Below, one piece after another: positions 30,085-38,782 of a DNA stretch of 64,000 bases. The translations under genes were made by a program, and so were the position numbers. The stretch spans positions 1 through 64,000 of the forward strand of contig NZ_SAIY01000013.1 in assembly GCF_010560025.1 (NCBI RefSeq), in the 5' to 3' direction. The stretch's first letter is position 1. Every line of letters begins with the position of its first letter. The notes below the pieces were generated by a model. The model was not told the DNA's origin. It worked only from the letters and a program-made list of their open reading frames with translations, and made no database searches. This stretch comes from Verrucosispora sioxanthis (GTDB lineage Bacteria; Actinomycetota; Actinomycetes; Mycobacteriales; Micromonosporaceae).

Positions 30085-31155
30085 TCAGCTGTCACGCCAG
30101 GTGATCAGGTTGTTGAAGACGCTCTCGGTGATCCGGGTGCCGTGGTTGTTCGTGGAGTGGGGCGAGGAACCGTGCAGGCCGTACGCGTGGATCGCCATCA
30201 CGCACTGCCCGACGCACCAGGAACTACCGGCGGCCCGGGTCTGGTAGACCGGGCTGCCGCTCTGGCAACCGAAGGTGTCGTTCTGGTAGAACACCTGCCG
30301 GGTGTGGGTGGCCGTGACGGTCTGCCCGGCGTGCCGCCACTGCTGGCCGAAGGTCTTGTCGCACGGGTAACCGCTGACGGTGGTCGCGGTGCCGGTGAGC
30401 GAGGCGCTCTGCCACCACATGCCGAACCAGCCGGTGCTGTTGCCGGCGGCGCAGCTCAGCCGGATGGCTCCGTAGTCGTACGTCTCGTCGCCGTTCTGGG
30501 TCCAGCCGTTGACCGACAGCAGTTGGGTGGCGGTGCAGGTGCCGTACGGCGTGGACGTCCCGTTGCGGCCCGGGATGATCTGGAAGTCTCCGCGCGGGTA
30601 GAAGTTGTTGCCACCGCCGCCGTTCTGGCCGCCACCCGGGTGCACGCAGTGCCCGGCGGTGGCGATGATGCTCGGACCGTAGAGCCAGCCGGTGCAGCCC
30701 CAGGTGGTGCCGTTGGTGGTGCGGACGATCTGGACGATGGCGCTGGACGGGAAGACGGTGGTCGGGTCGACCCGGACCCGGTTGTCGGTGCCGATGACGC
30801 TCTGGATGCCGATCGAGTCGCCGTCGGACGCGACCGGGCGAGCGCCGACGTCGAAGCGGCTGCCGCCCGGCCCGGCCTTGCCGGTGCCGACCGATGCGGA
30901 GGTGCCGGAACCCCGTACGCCGTCGAGGCCACGCTGCGCCGCGGGCAGCGCGGCGGCGGCGGGTACGGCGCCCGAGTCGGCGACCGCGCCGTGCGCCTCG
31001 GTGCGCGCGGCGGTGGTCGGAGCCTCGGCGGTCGGCGCGGCGGTGGCCGGCGCGGCGGCGAGCGCCGCCGCCAGGACGGTGGTGATCCCGATCGCGAGGA
31101 TGATCCCCGGTCGGGTTCTGCTGGTCGGTACGGACGTCACGAGAGCCCTCCTCAT
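30085..31155 (-). CDS. Secreted trypsin-like serine protease (S1, glutamyl-endopeptidase type)
   Basis: A 356-residue pre-proprotein. A signal peptide with TM-like core at about 18-40 is followed by an Ala/Thr-rich propeptide and a chymotrypsin-fold domain from about residue 118. The triad is H169 (ATAGHCVHPGGG), D227 (DYGAIRLSC) and S299 (GCQSGSPVY). Cysteines 154, 170, 207, 235, 265 and 297 could form disulfides. The sequence resembles the V8/glutamyl endopeptidase branch. Extracellular protein degradation is the probable role. Specificity for Glu is inferred only from family resemblance. Confidence 0.88.
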   Translation of the reverse strand: MRRALVTSVPTSRTRPGIILAIGITTVLAAALAAAPATAAPTAEAPTTAARTEAHGAVADSGAVPAAAALPAAQRGLDGVRGSGTSASVGTGKAGPGGSRFDVGARPVASDGDSIGIQSVIGTDNRVRVDPTTVFPSSAIVQIVRTTNGTTWGCTGWLYGPSIIATAGHCVHPGGGQNGGGGNNFYPRGDFQIIPGRNGTSTPYGTCTATQLLSVNGWTQNGDETYDYGAIRLSCAAGNSTGWFGMWWQSASLTGTATTVSGYPCDKTFGQQWRHAGQTVTATHTRQVFYQNDTFGCQSGSPVYQTRAAGSSWCVGQCVMAIHAYGLHGSSPHSTNNHGTRITESVFNNLITWRDS

Positions 31156-31335
31156 CGAAGCTGGACGCTTCCGATGGGCAAGCTATATCGACCAGTTTGA
31201 TCCACTCTCGTGTGTGTCTGTCCATCGACAGCTCAACGGTTAGTTTCGGACAGATCACTCAACGTGTCGGCGCGTCGCCACGCCGATCACGGCATCTCGG
31301 CGACCGGAAGTGCGAGGTTCGCGCGTGGGATGGGG

Positions 31336-32337
31336 TCAGCAGACCCGGGCCGGGGCGGGGACGGCGTCGGGGCCGTCGTTCTGCACGGTGGTCAGGTTGG
31401 TGAGGGTGGTCTCGGCGATGTTGTGCAGGCCGTCCTCGGTGAAGAACGCCTGATGGCCGGTGATCAGCACGTTGGGGAAGGTGGTGAGTCGGGCGAAGTC
31501 GTCGTCGCCGAGGACCCGTTCGGAGCGGTCCTCGAAGAACAGCTCGCTCTCCTCCTCGTACACGTCGAGGCCGAGGTAGCCGATCCGGCCGCTCTTGAGC
31601 CCGTCGATCACGGCCCGGGTGTCCACCAGCGCCCCCCGGCCGGTGTTGATGAGCATGACGCCCTCGCGGAGCAGGGCGATCCGGTCGGCGTCGATCAGGT
31701 GCCGGGTGTCCGGGGTGAGCGGGCAGTGCAGGGTGACGATGTGCGATTCGGTGAGCAACCGCTCCAGCGGGACGTACTCCACCCCGGCGGCGACGGCCGC
31801 CTCGTTCGGGTACGGGTCGCTGGCCAGCACCCGGCAACCGAAACCCGCCATGATCTGGGCGACGCAGACGCCGATCCGCCCGGTGCCGACGATGCCGACC
31901 GTACGGCCGTGCAGGTCGAAGCCGAGCAGGCCGGCGAGGGCGAAGTTGTGTTCGCGTACCCGGTTGTAGGCGCGGTGGATCTTACGATTCAGCGAGAGGA
32001 TCAGGCCGGCGGTGTGCTCGGCCACCGCGTGCGGTGAGTACTCCGGCACCCGCACCACGGTCAGCCCCAGTTTGCGGGCGGCGACCACGTCGACGTTGTT
32101 GAAGCCGGCCGAGCGCAACGCCACCACCCGGACGCCGACGTCGGCGAGCTGGCCGAGCGCCTCGGCACAGAGGTCGTCGTTGACGAAGGCACAGACCGCG
32201 TCCGACCCCTCGGCCAGCCGGGCGGTCTGCGCGGTGAGCCGAGGTTCCAGGAAGGTCAACTCGTGACCGGCTGCGGCGTTCGCCTCGCTGAGGAACGTCC
32301 GGTCGTACGGCTTGGTGCTGAACACCGTCACTCGCAT
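31336..32337 (-). CDS. D-2-hydroxyacid dehydrogenase (D-lactate dehydrogenase type)
   Basis: A 333-residue NAD-dependent dehydrogenase related to fermentative D-lactate dehydrogenase. It shows the Rossmann motif GIVGTGRIGVCVAQIMAGFGCRVLASDPYPNE, the substrate-binding VALRSAGFNNVD, a PLTPDTRHLID stretch, the catalytic Arg in INTGRGALVDT, and the active-site His in ITGHQAFFTEDGL. ATG 32337 has GGAGG upstream. It would reduce pyruvate or another 2-oxoacid. It is next to two aldo/keto reductase genes, but the spacing does not prove an operon. Confidence 0.88.
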   Translation of the reverse strand: MRVTVFSTKPYDRTFLSEANAAAGHELTFLEPRLTAQTARLAEGSDAVCAFVNDDLCAEALGQLADVGVRVVALRSAGFNNVDVVAARKLGLTVVRVPEYSPHAVAEHTAGLILSLNRKIHRAYNRVREHNFALAGLLGFDLHGRTVGIVGTGRIGVCVAQIMAGFGCRVLASDPYPNEAAVAAGVEYVPLERLLTESHIVTLHCPLTPDTRHLIDADRIALLREGVMLINTGRGALVDTRAVIDGLKSGRIGYLGLDVYEEESELFFEDRSERVLGDDDFARLTTFPNVLITGHQAFFTEDGLHNIAETTLTNLTTVQNDGPDAVPAPARVC

Positions 32338-32398
32338 GGCCCACCTCCACCCTTCACGCTAGAGCCGGACACCGACCGGGGGCAGGGTCCTCGGCCCG

Positions 32399-33394
32399 TC
32401 AGCTCAACTGGGCGTCGATGTCGGCCAGCTCCTCGGCGGTCAGGTCGAGATTGTCCACGGCCGCGATGTTCGCCTCCAACTGGGAAACGCTGCTGGCGCC
32501 GATGATGAGACTGGTCATCCGGGGGTCGCGCAGCGCCCAGGCGAGCGCGAGCTGGGCGAGGGACTGGCCCCGGCGCTCGGCGATGGCGGCCAGTCCACGG
32601 ATGGTGGCCAGCCGCTGCTCACTCACGTCGCTCTCGTTGAGGAAGACGCTGGTGCGCACCCGGGAGTCGGTCGGGATGCCGTCGAGGTAGCGGTCGGTGA
32701 GCAGTCCCTGGGCCAGCGGACTGTAGGCGATGCAGCCGGCGCCGACCCGCTCCAGCGTGTCGAGCAGCCCGTCCTGCTCGGTCCACCGGTTGAACATCGA
32801 GTACGCCGGCTGATTGATCAGCAACGGCGTGCCCAGGTCGCGCAGGATCGCCGCGGCCCGCTCGGTCTGCTCGGAGGTGTAGTTGGAGATGCCGACGTAG
32901 AGGGCCTTGCCGGAGCGGACGGCGGCGTCGAGAGCGCCCATCGTCTCCTCCAGCGGCGTGTCCGGGTCGTACCGGTGGCTGTAGAAGATGTCGACGTAGT
33001 CCAGGCCGAGCCGGCGCAGCGACTGGTCGAGCGAGGCGATCAGGTTCTTGCGGGAACCCCACTCGCCGTACGGGCCCGGCCACATCAGGTAGCCGGCCTT
33101 GCTGGAGATGACCAGCTCGTCGCGGTACGGCCCGAGGTCGCCGGCGAGCAGCCGGCCGAAGTTCTCCTCGGCGGAGCCGGGCGGTGGACCGTAGTTGTTG
33201 GCCAGGTCGAAGTGGGTGACGCCGAGATCGAAGGCGCGTCGGACGATGTCCCGCTGGCGCTCGAACGGGCGGTCCGGCCCGAAGTTGTGCCACAGGCCGA
33301 GCGAGATCGCGGGCAACCGAAGCCCACTGGCTCCGCTGCGCCGGTAGGTCATCTGGTCGTAGCGCGCATCCGCGGCGAGGTAAGTCACGATCAT
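32399..33394 (-). CDS. Aldo/keto reductase (YghZ/GSP69-like)
   Basis: About 331 residues, a TIM-barrel NADPH-dependent reductase of the YghZ/Kv-beta-like group. The tetrad is D63, Y68 (HFDLANNYGPPPGSAE), K99 (VISSKAGYLMWPGPYG) and H140 (FYSHRYDPDTPLEETM). The C-terminal cofactor loop is IIGASSVSQLEAN. The start is ATG 33394 (IVTYLAADARYDQM); ATG 33400 is equally possible and a much longer open frame is a shadow. The E. coli homologue reduces methylglyoxal. It is divergent from a second aldo/keto reductase gene across about 70 bp. Confidence 0.9.
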   Translation of the reverse strand: MIVTYLAADARYDQMTYRRSGASGLRLPAISLGLWHNFGPDRPFERQRDIVRRAFDLGVTHFDLANNYGPPPGSAEENFGRLLAGDLGPYRDELVISSKAGYLMWPGPYGEWGSRKNLIASLDQSLRRLGLDYVDIFYSHRYDPDTPLEETMGALDAAVRSGKALYVGISNYTSEQTERAAAILRDLGTPLLINQPAYSMFNRWTEQDGLLDTLERVGAGCIAYSPLAQGLLTDRYLDGIPTDSRVRTSVFLNESDVSEQRLATIRGLAAIAERRGQSLAQLALAWALRDPRMTSLIIGASSVSQLEANIAAVDNLDLTAEELADIDAQLS

Positions 33395-33465
33395 GACCAT
33401 ATCCCGAGGTACGGTCGCTGGCCTGAGCTGCGGCCGTGGTGCGCCGCGACGGGTAGCGTCGAGGT

Positions 33466-34434
33466 ATGCGTTACGTGCGGCTCGACACTGCGAAGCCTCT
33501 GTCCAGGATCGGTCTCGGTACGTGGCAGTTCGGTTCGCGGGAGTGGGGATACGGCCCCGACTACGAACGGCTGGCGGCGACCATCGTCCGGCGCGCCGTC
33601 GAGCTGGGCGTGACCCTCTTCGACACCGCCGAGATCTACGGATTCGGTCGCAGTGAACGGCTCCTCGGCGCGGCACTGGCCGCCGACCGGGACAAGGTGG
33701 CCATCGCCACCAAGATCCTGCCGGTGCTGCCGGTCGCGTCGGTGGTGCAGCAGCGGGCGGTGGCGTCGGCGGCCCGGCTCGGTGTCACCGCCATCGATCT
33801 CTACCAGGTTCACCAGCCCAATCCGGTGGTCAGCGACCACCGGACCATGCGCGGGATGCGCGTGTTGCAGGACGTCGGCCTGGTCGCCGAGGTCGGGGTG
33901 AGCAACTACAGCCTGCGCCGCTGGCAGGTGGCGGAGGCGGCACTGGGCCGGCGGGTGCTCAGCAACCAGGTCCGCTACAGCATGCTGGACCGCAAGCCGG
34001 AGGAGGATCTGCTCCGGTACGCCGAACAGGCCGGTCGGCTGGTCATCGCGTACAGCCCGCTGGCGCAGGGCTTCCTGTCCGGGCGGTACGACGCGAACCA
34101 TCCGCCGGTCGGCGCGATCCGTCGGGCCAACCCGTACTTCCTGCCGGAGAACCTGGCACGCGGCGGCGCGTTGATCGAGACGCTGCGGCAGGTGGCCGCC
34201 GCGCACGACGCGACGCCGAGCCAGATCGCCCTGGCGTACGTGCTGCGTCACCCGAACGTGGTGGCCATCCCCGGTGCGTCGAGTGTGGAGCAGTTGGAAC
34301 GCAACGCCGCCGCCGCGGAGATCGACCTGACCGACGACGAGTACGCGGCGCTCGTCAACGCGGCCCGGGCGTTCCGCCCGGTCACCGGGCTCGCGGCCGT
34401 ACCGAAGCTGATCAGGTCCCGCATGCGCGGCTGA
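33466..34434 (+). CDS. Aldo/keto reductase
   Basis: A 322-residue TIM-barrel aldo/keto reductase. Tetrad D53, Y58 (LFDTAEIYGFGRSE), K83 (IATKIL) and H116 (YQVHQPNP); cofactor-binding loop SNYSLRRW and IPGASSVEQLERNAAAA. NADPH-dependent reduction of an unknown carbonyl substrate is expected. It is clearly different in sequence from the divergent neighbour, so the two are not a recent duplication. ATG 33466 is well placed, and the short shared intergenic region may hold a common control site. Confidence 0.9.
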   Translation: MRYVRLDTAKPLSRIGLGTWQFGSREWGYGPDYERLAATIVRRAVELGVTLFDTAEIYGFGRSERLLGAALAADRDKVAIATKILPVLPVASVVQQRAVASAARLGVTAIDLYQVHQPNPVVSDHRTMRGMRVLQDVGLVAEVGVSNYSLRRWQVAEAALGRRVLSNQVRYSMLDRKPEEDLLRYAEQAGRLVIAYSPLAQGFLSGRYDANHPPVGAIRRANPYFLPENLARGGALIETLRQVAAAHDATPSQIALAYVLRHPNVVAIPGASSVEQLERNAAAAEIDLTDDEYAALVNAARAFRPVTGLAAVPKLIRSRMRG

Positions 34435-34492
34435 GCGCTGTCGTACCCCAGGTCGCGGTGACCGGCCGGCGGGGCATCGGCATCATGGGGCG

Positions 34493-35740
34493 ATGGAATG
34501 TCCCGCGCCGCTGCGTCCGTTGGTCGCCGGCTCCACCTGGCGGCGCGGCGTGTTCCTGCTGCTCGGTGGGGTTCTCGCGCTGCCGTACGCGTTGCTCGGG
34601 GTGGCTTTCGCGCAGATGTTCACCACCCCCGGGCCGCCCCGGCTGCTGGTCCTGGTGCTGCTGGTGCCGGCGGCCACCATCGCCGTCGTACCGATCTTCC
34701 TCGGCGGTAGCCGGGCACTGGAGATCGCCGCGGTCCGTGGGCTGCTCGGGGTCGACGTGCCCGAGCCCATGCCCGGTCACCGGCTCGACCGGGAGACCCG
34801 GCTGCGCGCCGCGCTCTGGATCGGACTGCACCTGACCAGCGGCGCGCTGGTGGTGGCCGCGCTGTTCAGCGCGGTGCCGATGGCCCTGGCCTTCATCGCC
34901 GCCCAGGCGGGCGTGGACGTCGGGATCACCGGTGCCGAGCGGTTCGGGCCGTTCGACGGCCGGGACGGCGGCTGGTTGACCCTCGTCGGGGTGCTCGTGC
35001 TGGTCGCGCTCGGCTACGCCGTGGCCGGGCTCGGTGCGCTGGCCGCGTCGATGGCCCCGGCGCTGCTGGGACCGGCGTCGGCCGAGCGGATCGCGGCGCT
35101 GGAGGCCCGGGCCGCGCGGCTGGCCGAACGCAACCGGCTGGCTCGGGAACTGCACGACTCGGTCGGCCACGCGCTCACCGTCGCCACCCTCCAGGCCGGT
35201 GCCGCTCGCGAGGTGCTCGACGGCGACCCGGAGTTCGTCCGCCGGGCGCTGGCCGCCATCGAGGAGACCGGTCGGCGGGCGATGGACGATCTCGACCACG
35301 TGCTCGGGCTGCTCCGGGAGACCGGCGAACCATCGGTCGCCGCTCCCCAGCGGACCCTGTCCGACCTGGACGAACTGATCGCCGACACCCGGTCGGCCGG
35401 CACGTCGGTGCGCAGCCGCAGTCGCGGCTCGCTGGACACCCTGCCGGCGGTGGTCTCGCGGGAGGGCTATCGGATCGTGCAGGAGGGGTTGACCAACGCC
35501 GCCCGGCACGGCCACGGGCCGGTGACCGTACGGGTGGACGTGTCGCCGGACGGTCTGGAGATCGAGTTGATCAACGCGGTGGCCCGGTCGGCGTCCGGCG
35601 GTGCGGCGGCGCCGGGCGGTGGGCGGGGGCTGATCGGGATGCGGGAGCGGGTGCTGTTGCTGGGCGGCCGGGTCACCGCCGGAGTGGACGGAGAAGTGTG
35701 GCGGGTTCGGGTGCGACTGCCGATCGGGGCGGACGGATGA
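34493..35740 (+). CDS. NarL-type sensor histidine kinase
   Basis: A 415-residue kinase of the HisKA_3 (DesK/NarX) class. The N-terminal half has about five hydrophobic segments, then a coiled-coil leads into RNRLARELHDSVGHALT with phospho-acceptor H221. The HATPase_c domain has the N box EGLTNAARHGHG and a G box GGGRGLIGMRERV. The gene ends in an ATGA overlap with its response-regulator gene, giving tight coupling. The signal is unknown. No target operon is obvious, although the next gene encodes a membrane protein. Confidence 0.9.
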   Translation: MECPAPLRPLVAGSTWRRGVFLLLGGVLALPYALLGVAFAQMFTTPGPPRLLVLVLLVPAATIAVVPIFLGGSRALEIAAVRGLLGVDVPEPMPGHRLDRETRLRAALWIGLHLTSGALVVAALFSAVPMALAFIAAQAGVDVGITGAERFGPFDGRDGGWLTLVGVLVLVALGYAVAGLGALAASMAPALLGPASAERIAALEARAARLAERNRLARELHDSVGHALTVATLQAGAAREVLDGDPEFVRRALAAIEETGRRAMDDLDHVLGLLRETGEPSVAAPQRTLSDLDELIADTRSAGTSVRSRSRGSLDTLPAVVSREGYRIVQEGLTNAARHGHGPVTVRVDVSPDGLEIELINAVARSASGGAAAPGGGRGLIGMRERVLLLGGRVTAGVDGEVWRVRVRLPIGADG

Positions 35741-36387
35741 GCGTGGACGTGCTGATCGTCGACGACGACGAACTGGTCCGGATCGGGCTGCGGACCATCC
35801 TCGACGCCCAGCCGGACCTGCGGGTCGTCGCCGAGGCCGCGGACGGGTCGGAGGTGCCCCCGCTGGTCGCCCGGCACCGCCCGCAGGTGGTGCTGATGGA
35901 CGTGCGAATGCCCGGGATCGACGGCATCCAGGCCACCCGACACCTGCTGGCCACCTCCGCCGAGCCGCCCCGGGTACTGGTCATCACCACCTTCGCCAAC
36001 GACGAGTACGTCTACGACGCGCTGCGCGCCGGCGCCAGCGGGTTCCTGCTCAAGCGGGCCCGGCCGGCCGAGGTGGTGGCGGCGGTACGGGTGGTGGCGC
36101 GCGGCGAGTCGCTGCTCTTCCCGGCCGCGATCCGCCGGCTGGTCGGGGCGTACGGGCGGCGGAACGCCGACGGGCTGCGGGCGGCCCGGCTCACCGAACG
36201 GGAGGCGGAGGTGCTGCGGCTGATGGCTGTCGGACTGTCCAACCCGGAGATCGCCACCCGACTCGTGGTGGGTGTGGAGACGGTGAAGACGCACGTCGGC
36301 AACGTGCTGACGAAGCTCGGGGTGCGTGACCGCACCCAGGCGGTGATAGCCGCGTACGAGTCGGGGTTCGTCACGCCGGCCGGTTGA
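35737..36387 (+). CDS. LuxR/NarL family response regulator
   Basis: A 216-residue regulator. The receiver domain has acidic residues D9-D11 and phospho-acceptor D55 (VVLMDVRMPG); the LuxR-type HTH is at about 148-205 (LTEREAEVLRLMAVGLSNPEIATRLVVGVETVKTHVGNVLTKLGV). Its ATG overlaps the kinase stop (ATGA). It is the cognate partner of the preceding kinase. The following membrane-protein gene is a possible target, by position only. Confidence 0.92.
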   Translation: MSVDVLIVDDDELVRIGLRTILDAQPDLRVVAEAADGSEVPPLVARHRPQVVLMDVRMPGIDGIQATRHLLATSAEPPRVLVITTFANDEYVYDALRAGASGFLLKRARPAEVVAAVRVVARGESLLFPAAIRRLVGAYGRRNADGLRAARLTEREAEVLRLMAVGLSNPEIATRLVVGVETVKTHVGNVLTKLGVRDRTQAVIAAYESGFVTPAG

Positions 36388-36463
36388 GGTGTCCCCCGGG
36401 AGGGGGAGACGATTCCCCTCCACCCGGGAGGGCAGGGCGGGCGCCCCGGCCGAGGCTGGGGTC

Positions 36464-37529
36464 ATGACGAACGTAGCCCTCCGAACACCGCGAGACGACC
36501 GGTCCTGCCGGCCTGCTCGCCCCACTCGTCGCCGGTTGGCTCGGACTGTGGGGCCTGCTCGCCCTGGTGGCGGCCGGCACCGGCACCGGCTACCCGTTCG
36601 GCGCCGACGACCCGCAGCGGGACTCGACCCTGCTCCGGCTGCTCCCCGCGGAGGCCGGGCCGCCGTTCTTCGCCGGGATGTTGCTCACCGCCGCCGCACT
36701 GGTCCTGGTCAGCCGCAGGACCACGCCGAGCGGCCCGCTGCGGGTGCTGCTGCTCGGCTACGGCTGGGCCGTCGCGTTCCTGCTGGCCGTGGTGGTGCCC
36801 GGCGTGCAGGTACTGGCCCTGCTCGGGTACGCGCCGATGCTGCTGATCGGCTGGCCGTTCGGCTGGCCGCCGGTGGACTACGCCGACGTGTTCACCTGGC
36901 CGCTGGCCGCTCGCGTCGCCGCGATGTGCGGTGGTGTGCTGTTGAGTGGGGTGCTGCTGGGGTGGCAGCGGCGTACCGCCGGTCGCTGTGTGGCGTGTGG
37001 CCGCGACGGCACCGACCGGGGGTGGGCCACCCCGGCGGCCGCCGCCCGCTGGGGCCGGTGGGCCGTCTGGGTGGCGGCGGTGATCCCCGTCGGGTACGCG
37101 TTGACCCGGTTCGCCTGGCTGGCCGGCATCCCGCTCGGCCTCTCCGCTGACGACCTCGCCGAGTTGCGCGACAGCGGCGCCGTCTGGGCGGGGGCCGGGC
37201 TGGGTGCCTTCGCCACCGTCGGCTCGGTGCTGACCCTGGGTCTGGTGCAGCGTTGGGGTGAGCGGTTCCCGCGCTGGATGGTGGGGCTGGCCGGGCGGCG
37301 GGTGCCGGTGCGGCTGGCCGTGGTCCCGGCGACGGCGGTCGCGGTCCTGGCCACCGCGGCCGGTCTGAACGCGCTGAGCCTGCCCGAGTTCTGGGAGCCC
37401 GGCCGAGGGCTCAGCGCGGCGGGTCTCCCGCTGATGTTCTTCCCGCTCTGGGGGCTCGCGCTCGGCGCCGCGACGTACGCGTACCACCTGCGTCGTCGGG
37501 GCGGCTGCGGTCGCTGCCACCAGGGGTGA
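36464..37529 (+). CDS. Multi-spanning membrane protein (frameshifted near start)
   Basis: About 355 residues with some seven to eight TM segments. The body is in one frame (from about 36495: TGPAGLLAPLVAGWLGLWGLLALVAAGTGTGYPFGADD...). That frame has no suitable start before its first TM, while ATG 36464 in another frame gives a good head, TNVALR. Two added Gs (CCG-G-AAC near 36484 and GCG-G-AGA near 36493) join them; one base too many would also do it. Cysteines in RCVACGRDG and GGCGRCHQG are notable. The family is unknown. It lies just downstream of a two-component pair. Confidence 0.6.
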
Positions 37530-37536
37530 CCGCCGG

Positions 37537-37578
37537 GCCTGGTCCGTCGTCCGGCACGGGGCGGGCGGCGGACCGGGC
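37537..37578. terminator. Possible terminator between convergent genes
   Basis: GCCTGGTCCG and CGGACCGGGC form a 10-bp stem (one G-T pair) around a 22-base loop, between two convergent genes. Confidence 0.35.
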
Positions 37579-37580
37579 TG

Positions 37581-38036
37581 TCACGGCAGGTCGCGGGCGT
37601 AGCAGACGGAGAGTGGCTCGCCCCGGTACGGCCCGAAGTTGTCGATGCGCCGGTAGCCCTCCCGTTCGTAGAAGCGCATCGCGTCGGGCTGGGCGGTGCC
37701 GGTCTCCAGCAGCAGGGTGCGTACCCCGGCGTCGCGGGCGGCCTGTTCGAGGGCGCGCAGGACGGCGGTCGCGACGCCGGTGCCCCGGGCCGGCGGGCTG
37801 ACGTACATCCGTTTGATCTCGGCGGAACCGGCGGCGAGGAAGCGCAGGCCGCCGCAGCCGACGGCGGTGCCGTCCGGGTCGCGGGCGATCAGGAAGACGC
37901 TCACCGTCTCGGCCGTGGGTTCCTCGCCTGGCTCGTGGTCGTCGCAGCCGTAGCGGGCGTCGAGTTCGGCCCGTTGGGCGGCGCGGAGCCGGGTGGCGTC
38001 GGTCGAGTCCCAGGGTTCGCGATCGATGGTGAGCAC
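37581..38036 (-). CDS. GNAT family N-acetyltransferase
   Basis: A 151-residue single-domain GNAT enzyme. The acetyl-CoA loop is in IKRMYVSPPARGTGVATAVLRALEQAARDAG, and the C-terminal FYEREGYRRIDNFGPYRGEPLSVCYARDL is typical of the group that includes many uncharacterised acetyltransferases. GTG 38036 is used. It is divergent from a TetR gene; the space between holds palindromic sites, so TetR probably controls this gene. Substrate unknown; drug or small-amine acetylation is possible. Confidence 0.88.
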   Translation of the reverse strand: MLTIDREPWDSTDATRLRAAQRAELDARYGCDDHEPGEEPTAETVSVFLIARDPDGTAVGCGGLRFLAAGSAEIKRMYVSPPARGTGVATAVLRALEQAARDAGVRTLLLETGTAQPDAMRFYEREGYRRIDNFGPYRGEPLSVCYARDLP

Positions 38037-38050
38037 CTGCCAGCCTTTCC

Positions 38051-38081
38051 GTAACGGTCGTTACCGTAACGTACGCTACGG
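38051..38081. promoter_or_regulatory. Probable TetR operator (overlapping palindromes)
   Basis: CCGTAACGTACGCTACGG (38064-38081) is an 18-bp palindrome with a single mismatched pair. It overlaps CGTTAC-C-GTAACG (38059-38071), and GTAACG-GT-CGTTAC (38051-38064) lies beside it. Position between the divergent GNAT and TetR genes fits autoregulation and control of the GNAT gene. Confidence 0.65.
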
Positions 38082-38110
38082 TACGAGTCGTCGACCGGGA
38101 AGGGGTACGG

Positions 38111-38701
38111 ATGGCCAGACGGCGTGATCTCGCCGACCAGCGGCGACGCCTGTCGGCGGCCACCTGGTCGGTGCTGGCCGAACGCGGCCTGCCCGGGCTG
38201 ACCCTGCGCGCCGTCGCCGAGCGGGCCGGCTGCACCACCGGAATGGTGCTGCACACCTTCGCCGACAAGCAGGCCCTGCTCGTGCACGCCCGTGAGCTGC
38301 TGCACCGGCGTACCGGCCTGCGTGCCGACGCCGCCCAGGCCACGGCCGCCGACCCCGTGGCGGCGCTGCGAGCCGTGCTGCTCCAGGCGGCCTCGCCCAC
38401 CGAGGAGAAGCGGGAGGAGGCCCGGGTCTGGGTCGGCTTCCTCGCCGCCGCGCTTGCCGATCCGGTCCTGGCCGACCTGCACCGCGACTACAACCGGCGC
38501 TTCGTCGCCCGGGTCCGGGAACTGGTCCACGCCGCCCGGCCCGACCTGGAGCCGGCCGAGGCGGCCGACACCGCCACCAGCCTGGTGGCCCTCGTCGAAG
38601 GGCTCAACGCCCTCGCCTGTGTCGACCCGGAGACCTACGGCGAGCGGACCCAACAGATCGCCCTCGACGCCGCGCTGGCCCGCCTCAGGGTCGAGCCCTG
38701 A
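38111..38701 (+). CDS. TetR family transcriptional regulator
   Basis: A 196-residue repressor. N-terminal HTH: LSAATWSVLAERGLPGLTLRAVAERAGCTTGMVLHTFADKQALL; the C-terminal helical ligand-binding domain is of the BetI/TetR_C_6 kind. ATG 38111 follows AAGGGG. The upstream palindromes are its likely operators, controlling itself and the divergent GNAT gene. The ligand is unknown. Confidence 0.9.
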   Translation: MARRRDLADQRRRLSAATWSVLAERGLPGLTLRAVAERAGCTTGMVLHTFADKQALLVHARELLHRRTGLRADAAQATAADPVAALRAVLLQAASPTEEKREEARVWVGFLAAALADPVLADLHRDYNRRFVARVRELVHAARPDLEPAEAADTATSLVALVEGLNALACVDPETYGERTQQIALDAALARLRVEP

Positions 38702-38782
38702 ACGTGCGGCAGCGTCACGCGCGACCCACAATTCATGATCGAGCTGGGCTGACGGGTATAGGTGCGCGCTAGCGTGGGCGGG

